Shown here piece by piece: positions 25,776 through 33,345 of a stretch of 45,312 bases of DNA. The number at the start of each line of letters is the position of its first letter. The stretch's first letter is position 1. The notes under the pieces are model-generated. The model saw only the letters and a program-made list of their open reading frames with translations, did not search any database and had not been told where the DNA came from. Position numbers and translations under genes: made by a program. Source of the stretch: SIG588 sp045599305 (GTDB lineage: Bacteria; Bacillota; Clostridia; Oscillospirales; Acutalibacteraceae); assembly GCA_045599305.1 (NCBI GenBank), contig JAZRVU010000027.1:1-45312 (forward strand), given 5' to 3'.

Positions 25776-26549
25776 TCAAAGCCAGCCCAGATACCCGAAC
25801 CAGCACAGCAGCATATCGCCCCAGCGGGACACATAGGGCAGGCTTTCGGTAGCAAGCCCCAGTCCGTGCGGGCCGTGCGGGAAAATGTGCATCTCCACCG
25901 GGATGTTGTGTGCCCGCAGTGCGGTGGCGTAGGTGTAAGCGTTCGCCACATGGACACAGTTGTCGTCAGCCGTGTGCCAGATGAACGCGGGCGGCGTGTC
26001 CTCCCCCACGTTCTGCGCGGGGTCGATGCGCTGCTCCAGTGCGGGATCACTGCCGCCGAGCAGATTCTGCCAACTGCCGATATGGGCGATCTCGCTCGGC
26101 GCACAGATGACGGGATAGCAGAGGATCTGCGCGTCGGGACGGCAGTCCTCACGGTCGATCTCATCGGTCTGCTCCTCGGCAAAAGTGCCGCGATAGGTAG
26201 CGCAGGTGGCGGCCAGATGGCCGCCGGCAGAAGAGCCCATCACCGCCACGCGGTGAGGGTCGATGCCGTATTCCGCCGCATGGGCACGCACAAAGCGTAC
26301 CGCCCGGCGGGCATCGAGCAGCGGCAGCGGGAAGCGGTGGGGCGACACACGGTAGTCCACCACAAAGGCGGCAATACCGGCCGCCGCCAGAAATTCGGCA
26401 TAGCCTTTCCCCTCATGCGGGGCGCGTATCTCATAGCCGCCGCCCGGAAAGATCACCACAGCCGCGTCACTTTTCTTTTCGGCCGGAAGATACGGTGTGA
26501 TCGTGGGGGTCTCCTCACAAAGACCGGGGACACATTTCCAGAGTTCCAT
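25776..26549 (-). CDS. Alpha/beta-hydrolase esterase (BD-FAE/acetylxylan-esterase-like)
   Basis: The 257-residue cytoplasmic product has the oxyanion-type FPGGGYEIRAPHEG, the nucleophile elbow VMGSSAGGHLAAT, the acid in HTADDNCVHV and the His in FPHGPHGLGLA. This is the layout of small carbohydrate-ester hydrolases that remove acetyl groups from xylo-oligosaccharides and related substrates. Substrate is inferred only. AAGGAG stands 9 nt before the ATG. It lies between potD and cysK on the same strand, after a perfect hairpin in the gap. Confidence 0.85.
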   Translation of the reverse strand: MELWKCVPGLCEETPTITPYLPAEKKSDAAVVIFPGGGYEIRAPHEGKGYAEFLAAAGIAAFVVDYRVSPHRFPLPLLDARRAVRFVRAHAAEYGIDPHRVAVMGSSAGGHLAATCATYRGTFAEEQTDEIDREDCRPDAQILCYPVICAPSEIAHIGSWQNLLGGSDPALEQRIDPAQNVGEDTPPAFIWHTADDNCVHVANAYTYATALRAHNIPVEMHIFPHGPHGLGLATESLPYVSRWGDMLLCWFGYLGWL

Positions 26550-26582
26550 TTTTTCGCACTCCTTATTCGCGTAATAGCAGAC

Positions 26583-26608
26583 GAAACCATCGCAAGAGCG
26601 ATGGTTTC
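26583..26608. repeat. Perfect 11-bp inverted repeat between potD and the esterase
   Basis: GAAACCATCGC and GCGATGGTTTC flank a 4-nt loop. No T-tract follows on the minus strand, so it is a poor intrinsic terminator. It may act as a 3' stabiliser of the potABCD transcript. Confidence 0.6.
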
Positions 26609-26616
26609 ATCCGAAA

Positions 26617-27684
26617 TTATTCTTGCGTTTTCAGCTTGACCCACAGGTCATTCATCAGTTTATTGGCCTCTTCGGGCAGCGTCAGGAAGACCTCGGTCTT
26701 CGCCAGGATGGCTTCATCGGGATAGAAGATCGGGTTTTCGCCCACCTCGGGATCCAGCGCCTTGCGCGCCTCGGTGTGGGGCGTGGAATAGCCGATGTAT
26801 TCGGCATTGGCCTTGGCCACCTCGGTGCTGCACAGGAAGTTGATATACTGTTCGGCCAGTTCCTTGTGGGTAGAGGTCTTGGGGATGCACATGGCGTCCA
26901 CGAAGAAGTTGGTACCGGTTTTCGGCACATAGAAATCAATGTTCTCGTTACCGTCGTCGCCGTAGATCATGATGTTGGCATCGCCGGCATAGTAAGGTGC
27001 CAGCCAGCCCTCTTCGTTGATCATTTTCTGGTAGATCTGATCCATGTAGTAGCCCTGCACCACACCGCGCTGCTCCACCAGTTTTTCATATGCGGCGTTC
27101 AGTTCGTCGGAATCGGTGGTGTTGAGCGAATAGCCCAGCATATTTTCCGCAATGGCGAAGGCGTCACGCGGGTTGTCGAACATATAGATCTTGTCCTTGT
27201 ATTTTTCGTTCCAAAGGATGTTCCAGCCCTGCTCTTCCAGTTCGCTCTTGTCGACATATTTCTTGTTGTAGAAAATGCCCACGGTGCCCCAGGTATACGG
27301 CACGGAATATTTGTTATCCGGGTCATAGGGCAGATTGCGGTACTGCTCGTCGATGTACTTGTAGTTCGGGATATTGTCAAAGTTCAGCTCGGCCAGCAGA
27401 CCTTCATTGATCATCTTGCCCACCATGTAATCGGAGGGGAAGATCACGTCATATTCCGCCGCGCCGCTGCTCAAAAGGGTATACATCGACTCGTTGGAAT
27501 CAAAGGTCTTGTATTTCACGACGATGCCGGTCTCCTTGGTAAAGGCGCGGTTGACATCCATCTCTTCGTCGTCGATATATTCGCCCCAGTTATAGACATA
27601 GATGGTGGGCTTATTCGATGCGCACCCCGCCATTACGGGCAGCATCAGGGCGACAGCAAGCAAAACGGCCAAAACTTTTTTCAT
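26617..27684 (-). CDS. potD: Spermidine/putrescine ABC transporter, substrate-binding lipoprotein
   Basis: The 355-residue product is the extracytoplasmic binding component of a PotABCD polyamine importer. It begins with a lipoprotein signal peptide with lipobox VMAGC, then IYVYNWGEYID, the conserved PotD start. Further family features are SNESMYTLLSSGAAEYDVIFPSDYMV-type text (residues about 65-90), YSVPYTWGTVGIFYNKK and MFDNPRDAFAIAENMLGYS. It is last of the operon in the order potA-potB-potC-potD, 15 nt after potC. The polyamine preferred cannot be told by eye. Confidence 0.95.
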   Translation of the reverse strand: MKKVLAVLLAVALMLPVMAGCASNKPTIYVYNWGEYIDDEEMDVNRAFTKETGIVVKYKTFDSNESMYTLLSSGAAEYDVIFPSDYMVGKMINEGLLAELNFDNIPNYKYIDEQYRNLPYDPDNKYSVPYTWGTVGIFYNKKYVDKSELEEQGWNILWNEKYKDKIYMFDNPRDAFAIAENMLGYSLNTTDSDELNAAYEKLVEQRGVVQGYYMDQIYQKMINEEGWLAPYYAGDANIMIYGDDGNENIDFYVPKTGTNFFVDAMCIPKTSTHKELAEQYINFLCSTEVAKANAEYIGYSTPHTEARKALDPEVGENPIFYPDEAILAKTEVFLTLPEEANKLMNDLWVKLKTQE

Positions 27685-27698
27685 GATATACTCCTCCT

Positions 27699-28505
27699 TT
27701 AATGGTGATTTGTGCCCGCACGGCGGGCCTCATCGCGGATCTGACTGAAGTTCACCAGCAGCAACAGCAGCAGCACGGCGGCAAACATCAGGGTGGACAG
27801 GGCATTGATCTCCGGCGTGACCGGCTTCTTGGTCATGGAATAGATCGTGACGGAAAGGGTCTGCGCCGTGGAGCCGGAGTTGAAATAACTGATGACGAAA
27901 TCGTCCAGCGAAATGGTGAACGCCATCAGCGCACCGGTGACCACACCGGGCATGATCTCGGGCAGCACCACCCGCATGAACGCGCCCACGGGATGACAGC
28001 CGAGGTCGAGCGCCGCCTCATACATATGCCGGTTCATCTGCCGCAGTTTGGGCAGCACCTGCAGCACCACATACGGGATACAGAAGGTGATGTGCGCGAT
28101 CAGCAGTGTGCCGAAGCCGGGCTTGAGCCAGCCGGTGGCACGGTAGATGAAGACGAACATCAGCATCATGGAGATACCGGTGACGATCTCGGGATTGACC
28201 ATGGGGATATTGTTGATGAACATGAACGTGCGTTTCATCCGGCGGTTCATGCCGTGGATCCCCACCGCCGCCAACGTGCCGATGACGGTGGCGATCAAGG
28301 CCGCCAGCACCGCCACCGTGAGAGTGACCTTCAGCGAATCGAGGATGAGGGAATTCTCAAACAATTCGGCATACCACTTGAAAGTGAAGCCGTGCCACGC
28401 CACGCGGTTTTTGGAATCGTTGAAAGAAAACACCACGAGCACCACGATGGGCAGATAGAGGAAAATAAAAATCAGGGCATTATACACCCGGGAGAGCCAT
28501 TTCAT
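27699..28505 (-). CDS. potC: Spermidine/putrescine ABC transporter permease PotC
   Basis: The 268-residue integral membrane protein has about six helices and the EAA loop (YEAALDLGCHPVGAFMRVVLPEI) that contacts the ATPase. The N-terminus NALIFIFLYLPIVVLVVFSFND is typical of PotC, as is ALMAFTISLDDFVISYF. It pairs with PotB to form the channel of the polyamine importer. The start overlaps the potB stop by 4 nt (28502-28505), so the two are translationally coupled. Confidence 0.95.
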   Translation of the reverse strand: MKWLSRVYNALIFIFLYLPIVVLVVFSFNDSKNRVAWHGFTFKWYAELFENSLILDSLKVTLTVAVLAALIATVIGTLAAVGIHGMNRRMKRTFMFINNIPMVNPEIVTGISMMLMFVFIYRATGWLKPGFGTLLIAHITFCIPYVVLQVLPKLRQMNRHMYEAALDLGCHPVGAFMRVVLPEIMPGVVTGALMAFTISLDDFVISYFNSGSTAQTLSVTIYSMTKKPVTPEINALSTLMFAAVLLLLLLVNFSQIRDEARRAGTNHH

Positions 28506-29320
28506 ACCATCATGCCCTCCAGTTCATTGTCCTCATCATCCACGAACCGCATGGCGGTCATGCAAATGACCATCAGCACCATCAGCAGCAGCGACAGCAT
28601 GGCACCGACGTTGTAGTTTTTGCTCGAGCCCATGAACATCAGCTCGATCACGTCGCCGATGAGCATATGCTTGCCGCCGCCGAGCAGTTTGGTGATGACA
28701 AAGGTACTGACAGCCGGCACAAAGGTCATGGTGACGCCGGAGACGATGCCCGGCTTGGAGAGCGGCAGCACCACACGGCGGAAGACCTGTGCCCCGTTGC
28801 AGCCCAGATCCTGTGCGGCCTCCACCAGACGGCCGTCGATCTTCACCATCACGGAATAGAGCGGCAGCACCGTATAGGGCAGGAAATTATACACCGTACC
28901 CAGCACCACGGCCTCATCCGTGTTGATCATATGTACCGGATCGAGCCCGAACAGACCGAGGAACTGATTGATAAGCCCCTTATCCTCCAGCAGCGACATC
29001 CACGCATAGGTGCGCAGCAGGAAATTCATCCACATGGGCAGCATCACCAGCATGACCATGACCGTCTGCGTACGCGTCGTCATGCGCGAGATCGCGTAGG
29101 CCAGCGGATAGGCCAGCACCAGACAGATGACGGTGGAGATGGCGCCGAGTTTGATGGAATCCCAGAAGGTGCCCACATAATCCCCCACCGCCAGCAGATT
29201 GGCGGTGGTGAACGCACCCGCATCGTCGGTGAACGCGAACCACACCACGACCGCCAGCGGCACCACGGTGAAGATCAGCATCCACAGGCCGAAGGGGGCG
29301 GCCGTCACTTTCGACTTCAT
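28502..29320 (-). CDS. potB: Spermidine/putrescine ABC transporter permease PotB
   Basis: The 272-residue membrane protein has about six helices, the PotB-type start FGLWMLIFTVVPLAVVVWFAFTD-like, and the EAA loop VEAAQDLGCNGAQVFRRVVLPL. With PotC it forms the transmembrane path for polyamine import. The open frame runs 66 codons further upstream inside potA, but the ATG at 29320 overlaps the potA stop by 4 nt and gives the normal N-terminus, so it was chosen. Confidence 0.94.
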   Translation of the reverse strand: MKSKVTAAPFGLWMLIFTVVPLAVVVWFAFTDDAGAFTTANLLAVGDYVGTFWDSIKLGAISTVICLVLAYPLAYAISRMTTRTQTVMVMLVMLPMWMNFLLRTYAWMSLLEDKGLINQFLGLFGLDPVHMINTDEAVVLGTVYNFLPYTVLPLYSVMVKIDGRLVEAAQDLGCNGAQVFRRVVLPLSKPGIVSGVTMTFVPAVSTFVITKLLGGGKHMLIGDVIELMFMGSSKNYNVGAMLSLLLMVLMVICMTAMRFVDDEDNELEGMMV

Positions 29321-30459
29321 CGGTCTTCCTCCCCTGCGGGCTCCTCGGGAAGCTCCGCATCCGGATTGCCGAGCTCGTCGAACTCCTCGGAATAGGAGCT
29401 GTAATCGCCGAACTGGCCGGAATAGGCCGACTTTTTCATAATGTGGATATCCTCGGGATTGAGCACGATACCGATCACGCTGCCGGGGGCATAGTAATCG
29501 GTGGTCTGGATCATCCACTTGAAGCCCTTGAAATCCACGATAGTCTCAAAATGCACGCCTTTGAAGGTGACCTTGGTCACGGTGCCGACCAGATGACCGC
29601 TCTCCGGCTTTACGATATCGACATCCTCCGGGCGGATGACGACATCCACCGGCTCGTGCGGCGCAAAGCCGCTGTCGACGCATTTGAATTTACGGCCGAA
29701 AAACTCCACCAGGAAGTCTTCGTGCATGATGCCGTCAAGAATGTTGCTCTCGCCGATGAAATCGGCCACAAAGGCATTCTGCGGCTCGTTATAGATATCC
29801 TGCGGCGTACCGATCTGCTGGATGTGGCCGTTATCCATCACGACCACCGTATCCGACATGGAGAGCGCCTCCTCCTGGTCGTGTGTGACGTAGAGGAAGG
29901 TGATGCCCAGGCGCTTTTGAATGGATTTGAGTTCCGCCTGCATATCCTTGCGCAATTTCAGATCGAGCGCGGCGAGCGGCTCGTCCAGCAGCAGCACACT
30001 CGGCTCGTTGGCCAGCGCGCGGGCGATGGCCACCCGCTGCTGCTGACCGCCCGAAAGGGTGGAGACCGCGCGCTTTTCGAATCCCTTCAGGTTCACCAGC
30101 GCCAGCATACGGTGCACGGCTTCGTCGATCTCGTCCTTCTTCTTTTTCTGCACCCGCATACCGAACGCCACGTTTTCATACACGTTCATATGCGGGAACA
30201 GCGCATATCGCTGAAAGATGGTGTTGACCGGACGCTTGTGCGGCGGCAGGTCATTGATGCGGCTGCCATGAAAAAAAACATCGCCATGGTCGGGATTGAC
30301 GAACCCGCCGATGATGCGCAGCGTGGTGGTCTTTCCGCATCCGGAAGGGCCAAGCAGCGTGACAAATTCACCGTCTTTGATGCTGAGGTTCAGCCCCTCC
30401 AGCACCGGTTCGCCGTCGAACGACACAGCAATGTCTTTCAATTCGATAACATTTTCCAT
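29317..30459 (-). CDS. potA: Spermidine/putrescine ABC transporter ATP-binding protein
   Basis: The 380-residue product powers polyamine import by ATP hydrolysis. It has Walker A GPSGCGKTTTLRIIGGF, the ABC signature LSGGQQQRVAIARAL, Walker B VLLLDEPLAALD, the H-loop YVTHDQEEAL, and a TOBE-type C-terminal domain (about 270-345). The last 35 residues are an unusual tyrosine- and acid-rich tail (SAYSGQFGDYSSYSEEF onwards). AAAGGGGG lies 10 nt before the ATG and is exactly complementary to a segment about 60 nt upstream in the leader, suggesting RNA control of translation. Confidence 0.95.
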   Translation of the reverse strand: MENVIELKDIAVSFDGEPVLEGLNLSIKDGEFVTLLGPSGCGKTTTLRIIGGFVNPDHGDVFFHGSRINDLPPHKRPVNTIFQRYALFPHMNVYENVAFGMRVQKKKKDEIDEAVHRMLALVNLKGFEKRAVSTLSGGQQQRVAIARALANEPSVLLLDEPLAALDLKLRKDMQAELKSIQKRLGITFLYVTHDQEEALSMSDTVVVMDNGHIQQIGTPQDIYNEPQNAFVADFIGESNILDGIMHEDFLVEFFGRKFKCVDSGFAPHEPVDVVIRPEDVDIVKPESGHLVGTVTKVTFKGVHFETIVDFKGFKWMIQTTDYYAPGSVIGIVLNPEDIHIMKKSAYSGQFGDYSSYSEEFDELGNPDAELPEEPAGEEDR

Positions 30460-30682
30460 TATGATGCATCCCCCTTTGCGGTCTGAGATCCTCCGATTTT
30501 CACGGAGAACGCGATACTTTGAACAACGCCCTCCGCAAAGGGTTTTTCACAATCGTCCGCCAAAGCTGGCTACTGCGACTGCGGCGCTGCCGGATACCGC
30601 TGGTTTTTGCTAAGATGCAGCCGCCCCGTGTTCAGGGCGGACTAGCCGTTTTCCCGCGAAAAACCGCGAGAAAACGAAGCAA
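30460..30682 (-). ncRNA. Structured 5' leader of potABCD, candidate cis-regulatory RNA
   Basis: About 220 nt lie between the promoter and potA. CCCTTTGCGG (forward 30533-30542) is a perfect 10-nt complement of CCGCAAAGGG (forward 30472-30481), which holds the potA Shine-Dalgarno. Inside that loop CTCCG (forward 30503-30507) can pair with CGGAG upstream (30531-30535) or downstream (30491-30495), and the upstream option would break the 10-bp helix. Further up, GTCCGCC (30636-30642) can pair locally with GGGCGG (30621-30626) or distally with GGCGGAC (30555-30561). I do not recognise it as a named riboswitch class. Confidence 0.5.
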
Positions 30683-30687
30683 TTTAT

Positions 30688-30716
30688 AATATAGTGGAAA
30701 GAAGCCGAATTGTCAA
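30688..30716 (-). promoter_or_regulatory. Sigma-A promoter of potABCD
   Basis: Minus-strand TTGACA (forward 30711-30716) and TATATT (forward 30688-30693) have a 17-bp spacer. It stands about 230 bp before potA, which defines the long leader. Confidence 0.85.
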
Positions 30717-30768
30717 TAGTTTTTTTCACCGAGAGGCCGTTTTACGCAAAATTCCTCCCATTTTGGGC

Positions 30769-30804
30769 AAAAATCGGCTGCCGGAGTGCCCGACAGCCGA
30801 TTTT
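30769..30804 (-). terminator. Intrinsic terminator of the epimerase/acyl-CoA ligase gene
   Basis: The minus-strand stem AAAATCGGCTGTCGG / CCGGCAGCCGATTTT (one wobble) ends in a T-run. It separates the fusion gene from the potABCD promoter. Confidence 0.88.
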
Positions 30805-30812
30805 GAAACCGT

Positions 30813-33317
30813 TTATTTCTTCAATCCGTACTTTTCGATGGCTTCTTCGCGCATCTTATATTTCAGCACCTTGCCCGCAGCGTTCATGGGGAATGCCTGC
30901 ACGAACTCCACATAGCGCGGCACCTTATGACGGGCCATGTGCGATGCGACGAACGCCTTGATCTCCTCCGCGGTGGCGGTCTCCCCCGCCTTGAGCACGA
31001 TGGAGGCGAAGATCTCCTCACCGTACTGCTCATCCGGCACGCCGATGACCTGCACGTCCTTCACCTTCGGTGAGGTGAACAGGAATTCCTCGATCTCACG
31101 GGGATAGATGTTTTCACCGCCGCGGATGATCATATCCTTCAGGCGGCCGGTGATGCGGTAATGCCCGTCTTCGGTGGCGCAGGCCAGATCGCCCGTGTGC
31201 AGCCAGCCGTCGGCGTCGATCGCCTTGGCCGTCTCCTTGGGCATCTTATAGTAGCCTTTCATCACGTTATAGCCGCGGGCGATGAACTCGCCCGTCTCAC
31301 CCGGCGGCAGCTCGCGGCCGGTGGCGGGGTCGATAATGCGGCACTCCACCTCCGGGAAGGCGGTGCCCACCGTTTCGGTACGCAGTTCCAGACTGTCCTC
31401 CAGCCGTCCCATGGTGCAGCCGGGCGCCGCCTCGGTCTGGCCGTAGACAGAGGTGATCTCCGTCATGCCCATCTTCTCGGCCGCCTCCCGCATCAGCGCC
31501 GGCGGGCAGTTGCTGCCCGCCATGATACCGGTGCGCATAAAGGAGAAGTCGGTCTTCGGGAAATCCTCGTGCCGCAGCATGGCAATGAACATGGTGGGCA
31601 CACCGTTGAAGCAGGTGATATGCTCCTGATGCACACACGCCAGCGACGATTTGGCCGAAAAATACGGCAGCGGCAGCAGGGTGGCGCCGTGGGTCATGGA
31701 GGCCGTCATGGACAGCACCATGCCGAAACAGTGGAACATGGGCACCTGCACCATCATACGGTCGGCGGTGGAAAGGTCCATCGTGTCACCGATATATTTG
31801 CCGTTGTTGACCACATTGTAGTGGGTGAGCATAACACCCTTGGGGAAACCGGTGGTACCGGAGGTGTACTGCATATTGCAGACATCGTGGCTGTCCACAC
31901 AGGCGGCCATACGGTAGACCTCCTCCACCGGCACGGAGGATGCGCGGGTCAGCGCCTCCTCCCATGTGAGGCAGCCGGGACGGGAAAAGCCCACCGTGAT
32001 AACGTTGCGCAAAAACGGCAGACGGCGCGCGTGCAGCGGCTCACCGGGACGCAGATCCTCCAGTTCGGGGCAAAGCTCCCCGATAATGGCGGAATAGTCC
32101 GCATCCAGGCTCCCCTGAATGGTGATGAGCGTGTGGGTATCCGACTGACGCAGCAGATACTCCACCTCATGCACCTTATACGCCGTGTTCACCGTGACCA
32201 GCACGGCGCCGATCTTGGTAACGGCCCAGAAAGCGATATACCACTGCGGGATATTGGTGGCCCACACCGCCACATGGCTGCCCGCCTTCACGCCCAGCGA
32301 CACCAGCGTCCGGGCAAATTCATCCACGTCCTCACGGAATTCGGCATAGGTGCGGGTATAATCCAGCGTGGTGTACTTGAAGGCCAGCTGATCGGGGAAC
32401 TCCTCCACCTGCCGGTCGAGCACATCGGAAAAGGTGCAGTCGATCAGGGTATCCTTTTTCCAGACAAAGTGGCCGGTGCCGGCACGGTTGGCGTAGAGCG
32501 TCTTCGGCTTGCGCGACACATCGCCGAAGCGGCTCATGTAATTGACAAAGTGCAGGAAGATGATCTCCATATCGTGGATCTCGTCCCATTCGGGGTCCCA
32601 TTCCAGCGATACAAAGCCGTCATAGTTGATGGAATACAGCGCGCTCATCATCTCGTCGAGCGGCAGCGTGCCCTCGCCGATGAGGCAATACTCCACCTTG
32701 CCGTCCCGCACGGCGGAATCTTTGAGATGCACCTGACGGATAAAGGCACCCAGATTTTTCACCGTCTCCTGCGGTGACTCGCCGCAGACGCGGTATGGGT
32801 GATGCATGTCCCACAATGCGCCCAGCGAATCGCTGGCAAAACGGGCAAGCATCCCGGCCAAACGGGCAGTGTCGGCATAGACGCCCACCGTTTCGACCAG
32901 CAGCGTCACGCCGCTCTTTTCCGCAGCACCGATCACGGCAGACAGGCAGGCAAAGATGGTCTCGTCCTCATTGCCGACGATATCGTCCATATCCACCGCA
33001 TGGATGCGCACATACGGGATGCGCAGGTCACGCGCCGCGCGGATGCAGGCTTCGATCTCGGCCACATTCTGCGAGAGCGCCGCCTCATCGGCGATATTGC
33101 ACACCGAGTCGATGCAGGGGATCGCCAGCCCCATATCCGCCACACGGCGGGCGGTGAGCCCGGCGGTCACAGGGTCAAAAATGCCGTTTTCACCCCCGAA
33201 GGCCGGTGCGTGCAGGTCGTGCAGTTCGATACCGGCAAATCCCATGTCGCGGGCCGCCTCGCAAAAGTCTGTAAAGCGATATCCCTTCCACCCTCTGGTG
33301 GAAAACGAGAGTTTCAT
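30813..33317 (-). CDS. Fusion of sugar-phosphate isomerase/epimerase-like TIM barrel and acyl-CoA ligase
   Basis: The 834-residue protein has two whole enzyme domains. Residues 1 to about 275 form an AP-endonuclease-2-type TIM barrel (xylose-isomerase-like), with possible metal ligands Glu142, Asp170, His172/173, His197 and Glu239 (VETVG, WDMHH, QVHLKD, SLEWD). Residues about 290-834 form an AMP-forming acyl-CoA ligase with YTSGTTGFPKG at 484-494, SVYGQTEAAP, GWLHTGDLA, GRLKDMIIRGGENIYPREIE and the C-terminal Lys region GKVLKYKMRE. AAAGGA precedes the ATG. It follows the LeuA-like gene by 28 nt, probably in one T-box-controlled transcript. The combined function is unknown; the ligase half resembles medium/long-chain fatty-acid CoA ligases. 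Confidence 0.9.
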   Translation of the reverse strand: MKLSFSTRGWKGYRFTDFCEAARDMGFAGIELHDLHAPAFGGENGIFDPVTAGLTARRVADMGLAIPCIDSVCNIADEAALSQNVAEIEACIRAARDLRIPYVRIHAVDMDDIVGNEDETIFACLSAVIGAAEKSGVTLLVETVGVYADTARLAGMLARFASDSLGALWDMHHPYRVCGESPQETVKNLGAFIRQVHLKDSAVRDGKVEYCLIGEGTLPLDEMMSALYSINYDGFVSLEWDPEWDEIHDMEIIFLHFVNYMSRFGDVSRKPKTLYANRAGTGHFVWKKDTLIDCTFSDVLDRQVEEFPDQLAFKYTTLDYTRTYAEFREDVDEFARTLVSLGVKAGSHVAVWATNIPQWYIAFWAVTKIGAVLVTVNTAYKVHEVEYLLRQSDTHTLITIQGSLDADYSAIIGELCPELEDLRPGEPLHARRLPFLRNVITVGFSRPGCLTWEEALTRASSVPVEEVYRMAACVDSHDVCNMQYTSGTTGFPKGVMLTHYNVVNNGKYIGDTMDLSTADRMMVQVPMFHCFGMVLSMTASMTHGATLLPLPYFSAKSSLACVHQEHITCFNGVPTMFIAMLRHEDFPKTDFSFMRTGIMAGSNCPPALMREAAEKMGMTEITSVYGQTEAAPGCTMGRLEDSLELRTETVGTAFPEVECRIIDPATGRELPPGETGEFIARGYNVMKGYYKMPKETAKAIDADGWLHTGDLACATEDGHYRITGRLKDMIIRGGENIYPREIEEFLFTSPKVKDVQVIGVPDEQYGEEIFASIVLKAGETATAEEIKAFVASHMARHKVPRYVEFVQAFPMNAAGKVLKYKMREEAIEKYGLKK

Positions 33318-33345
33318 GGATGATGTTCCTTTCCCCTTCCGTTTT

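Noticed and set aside
26583..26608. Hairpin after potD as a standard intrinsic terminator
   Set aside because: The stem is perfect but no T-run follows on the minus strand, so it was listed as an inverted repeat only.
24483..26639. 718-residue plus-strand open frame
   Set aside because: Runs antisense through secG, cysK and the esterase, all of which have strong motifs and ribosome sites.
29443..30486. 347-residue plus-strand open frame opposite potA
   Set aside because: Shadow of potA; no ribosome site or domain.
30296..30613. 105-residue plus-strand frame crossing the pot leader
   Set aside because: Overlaps potA antisense and the structured leader; no ribosome site and no family resemblance.
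30460..30682. pot leader as a known TPP, guanidine-I or SAM riboswitch
   Set aside because: The conserved core sequences of these classes are not present.
31161..32777. 538-residue plus-strand open frame
   Set aside because: Antisense to the acyl-CoA ligase domain; His/Gly/Gln-rich shadow.
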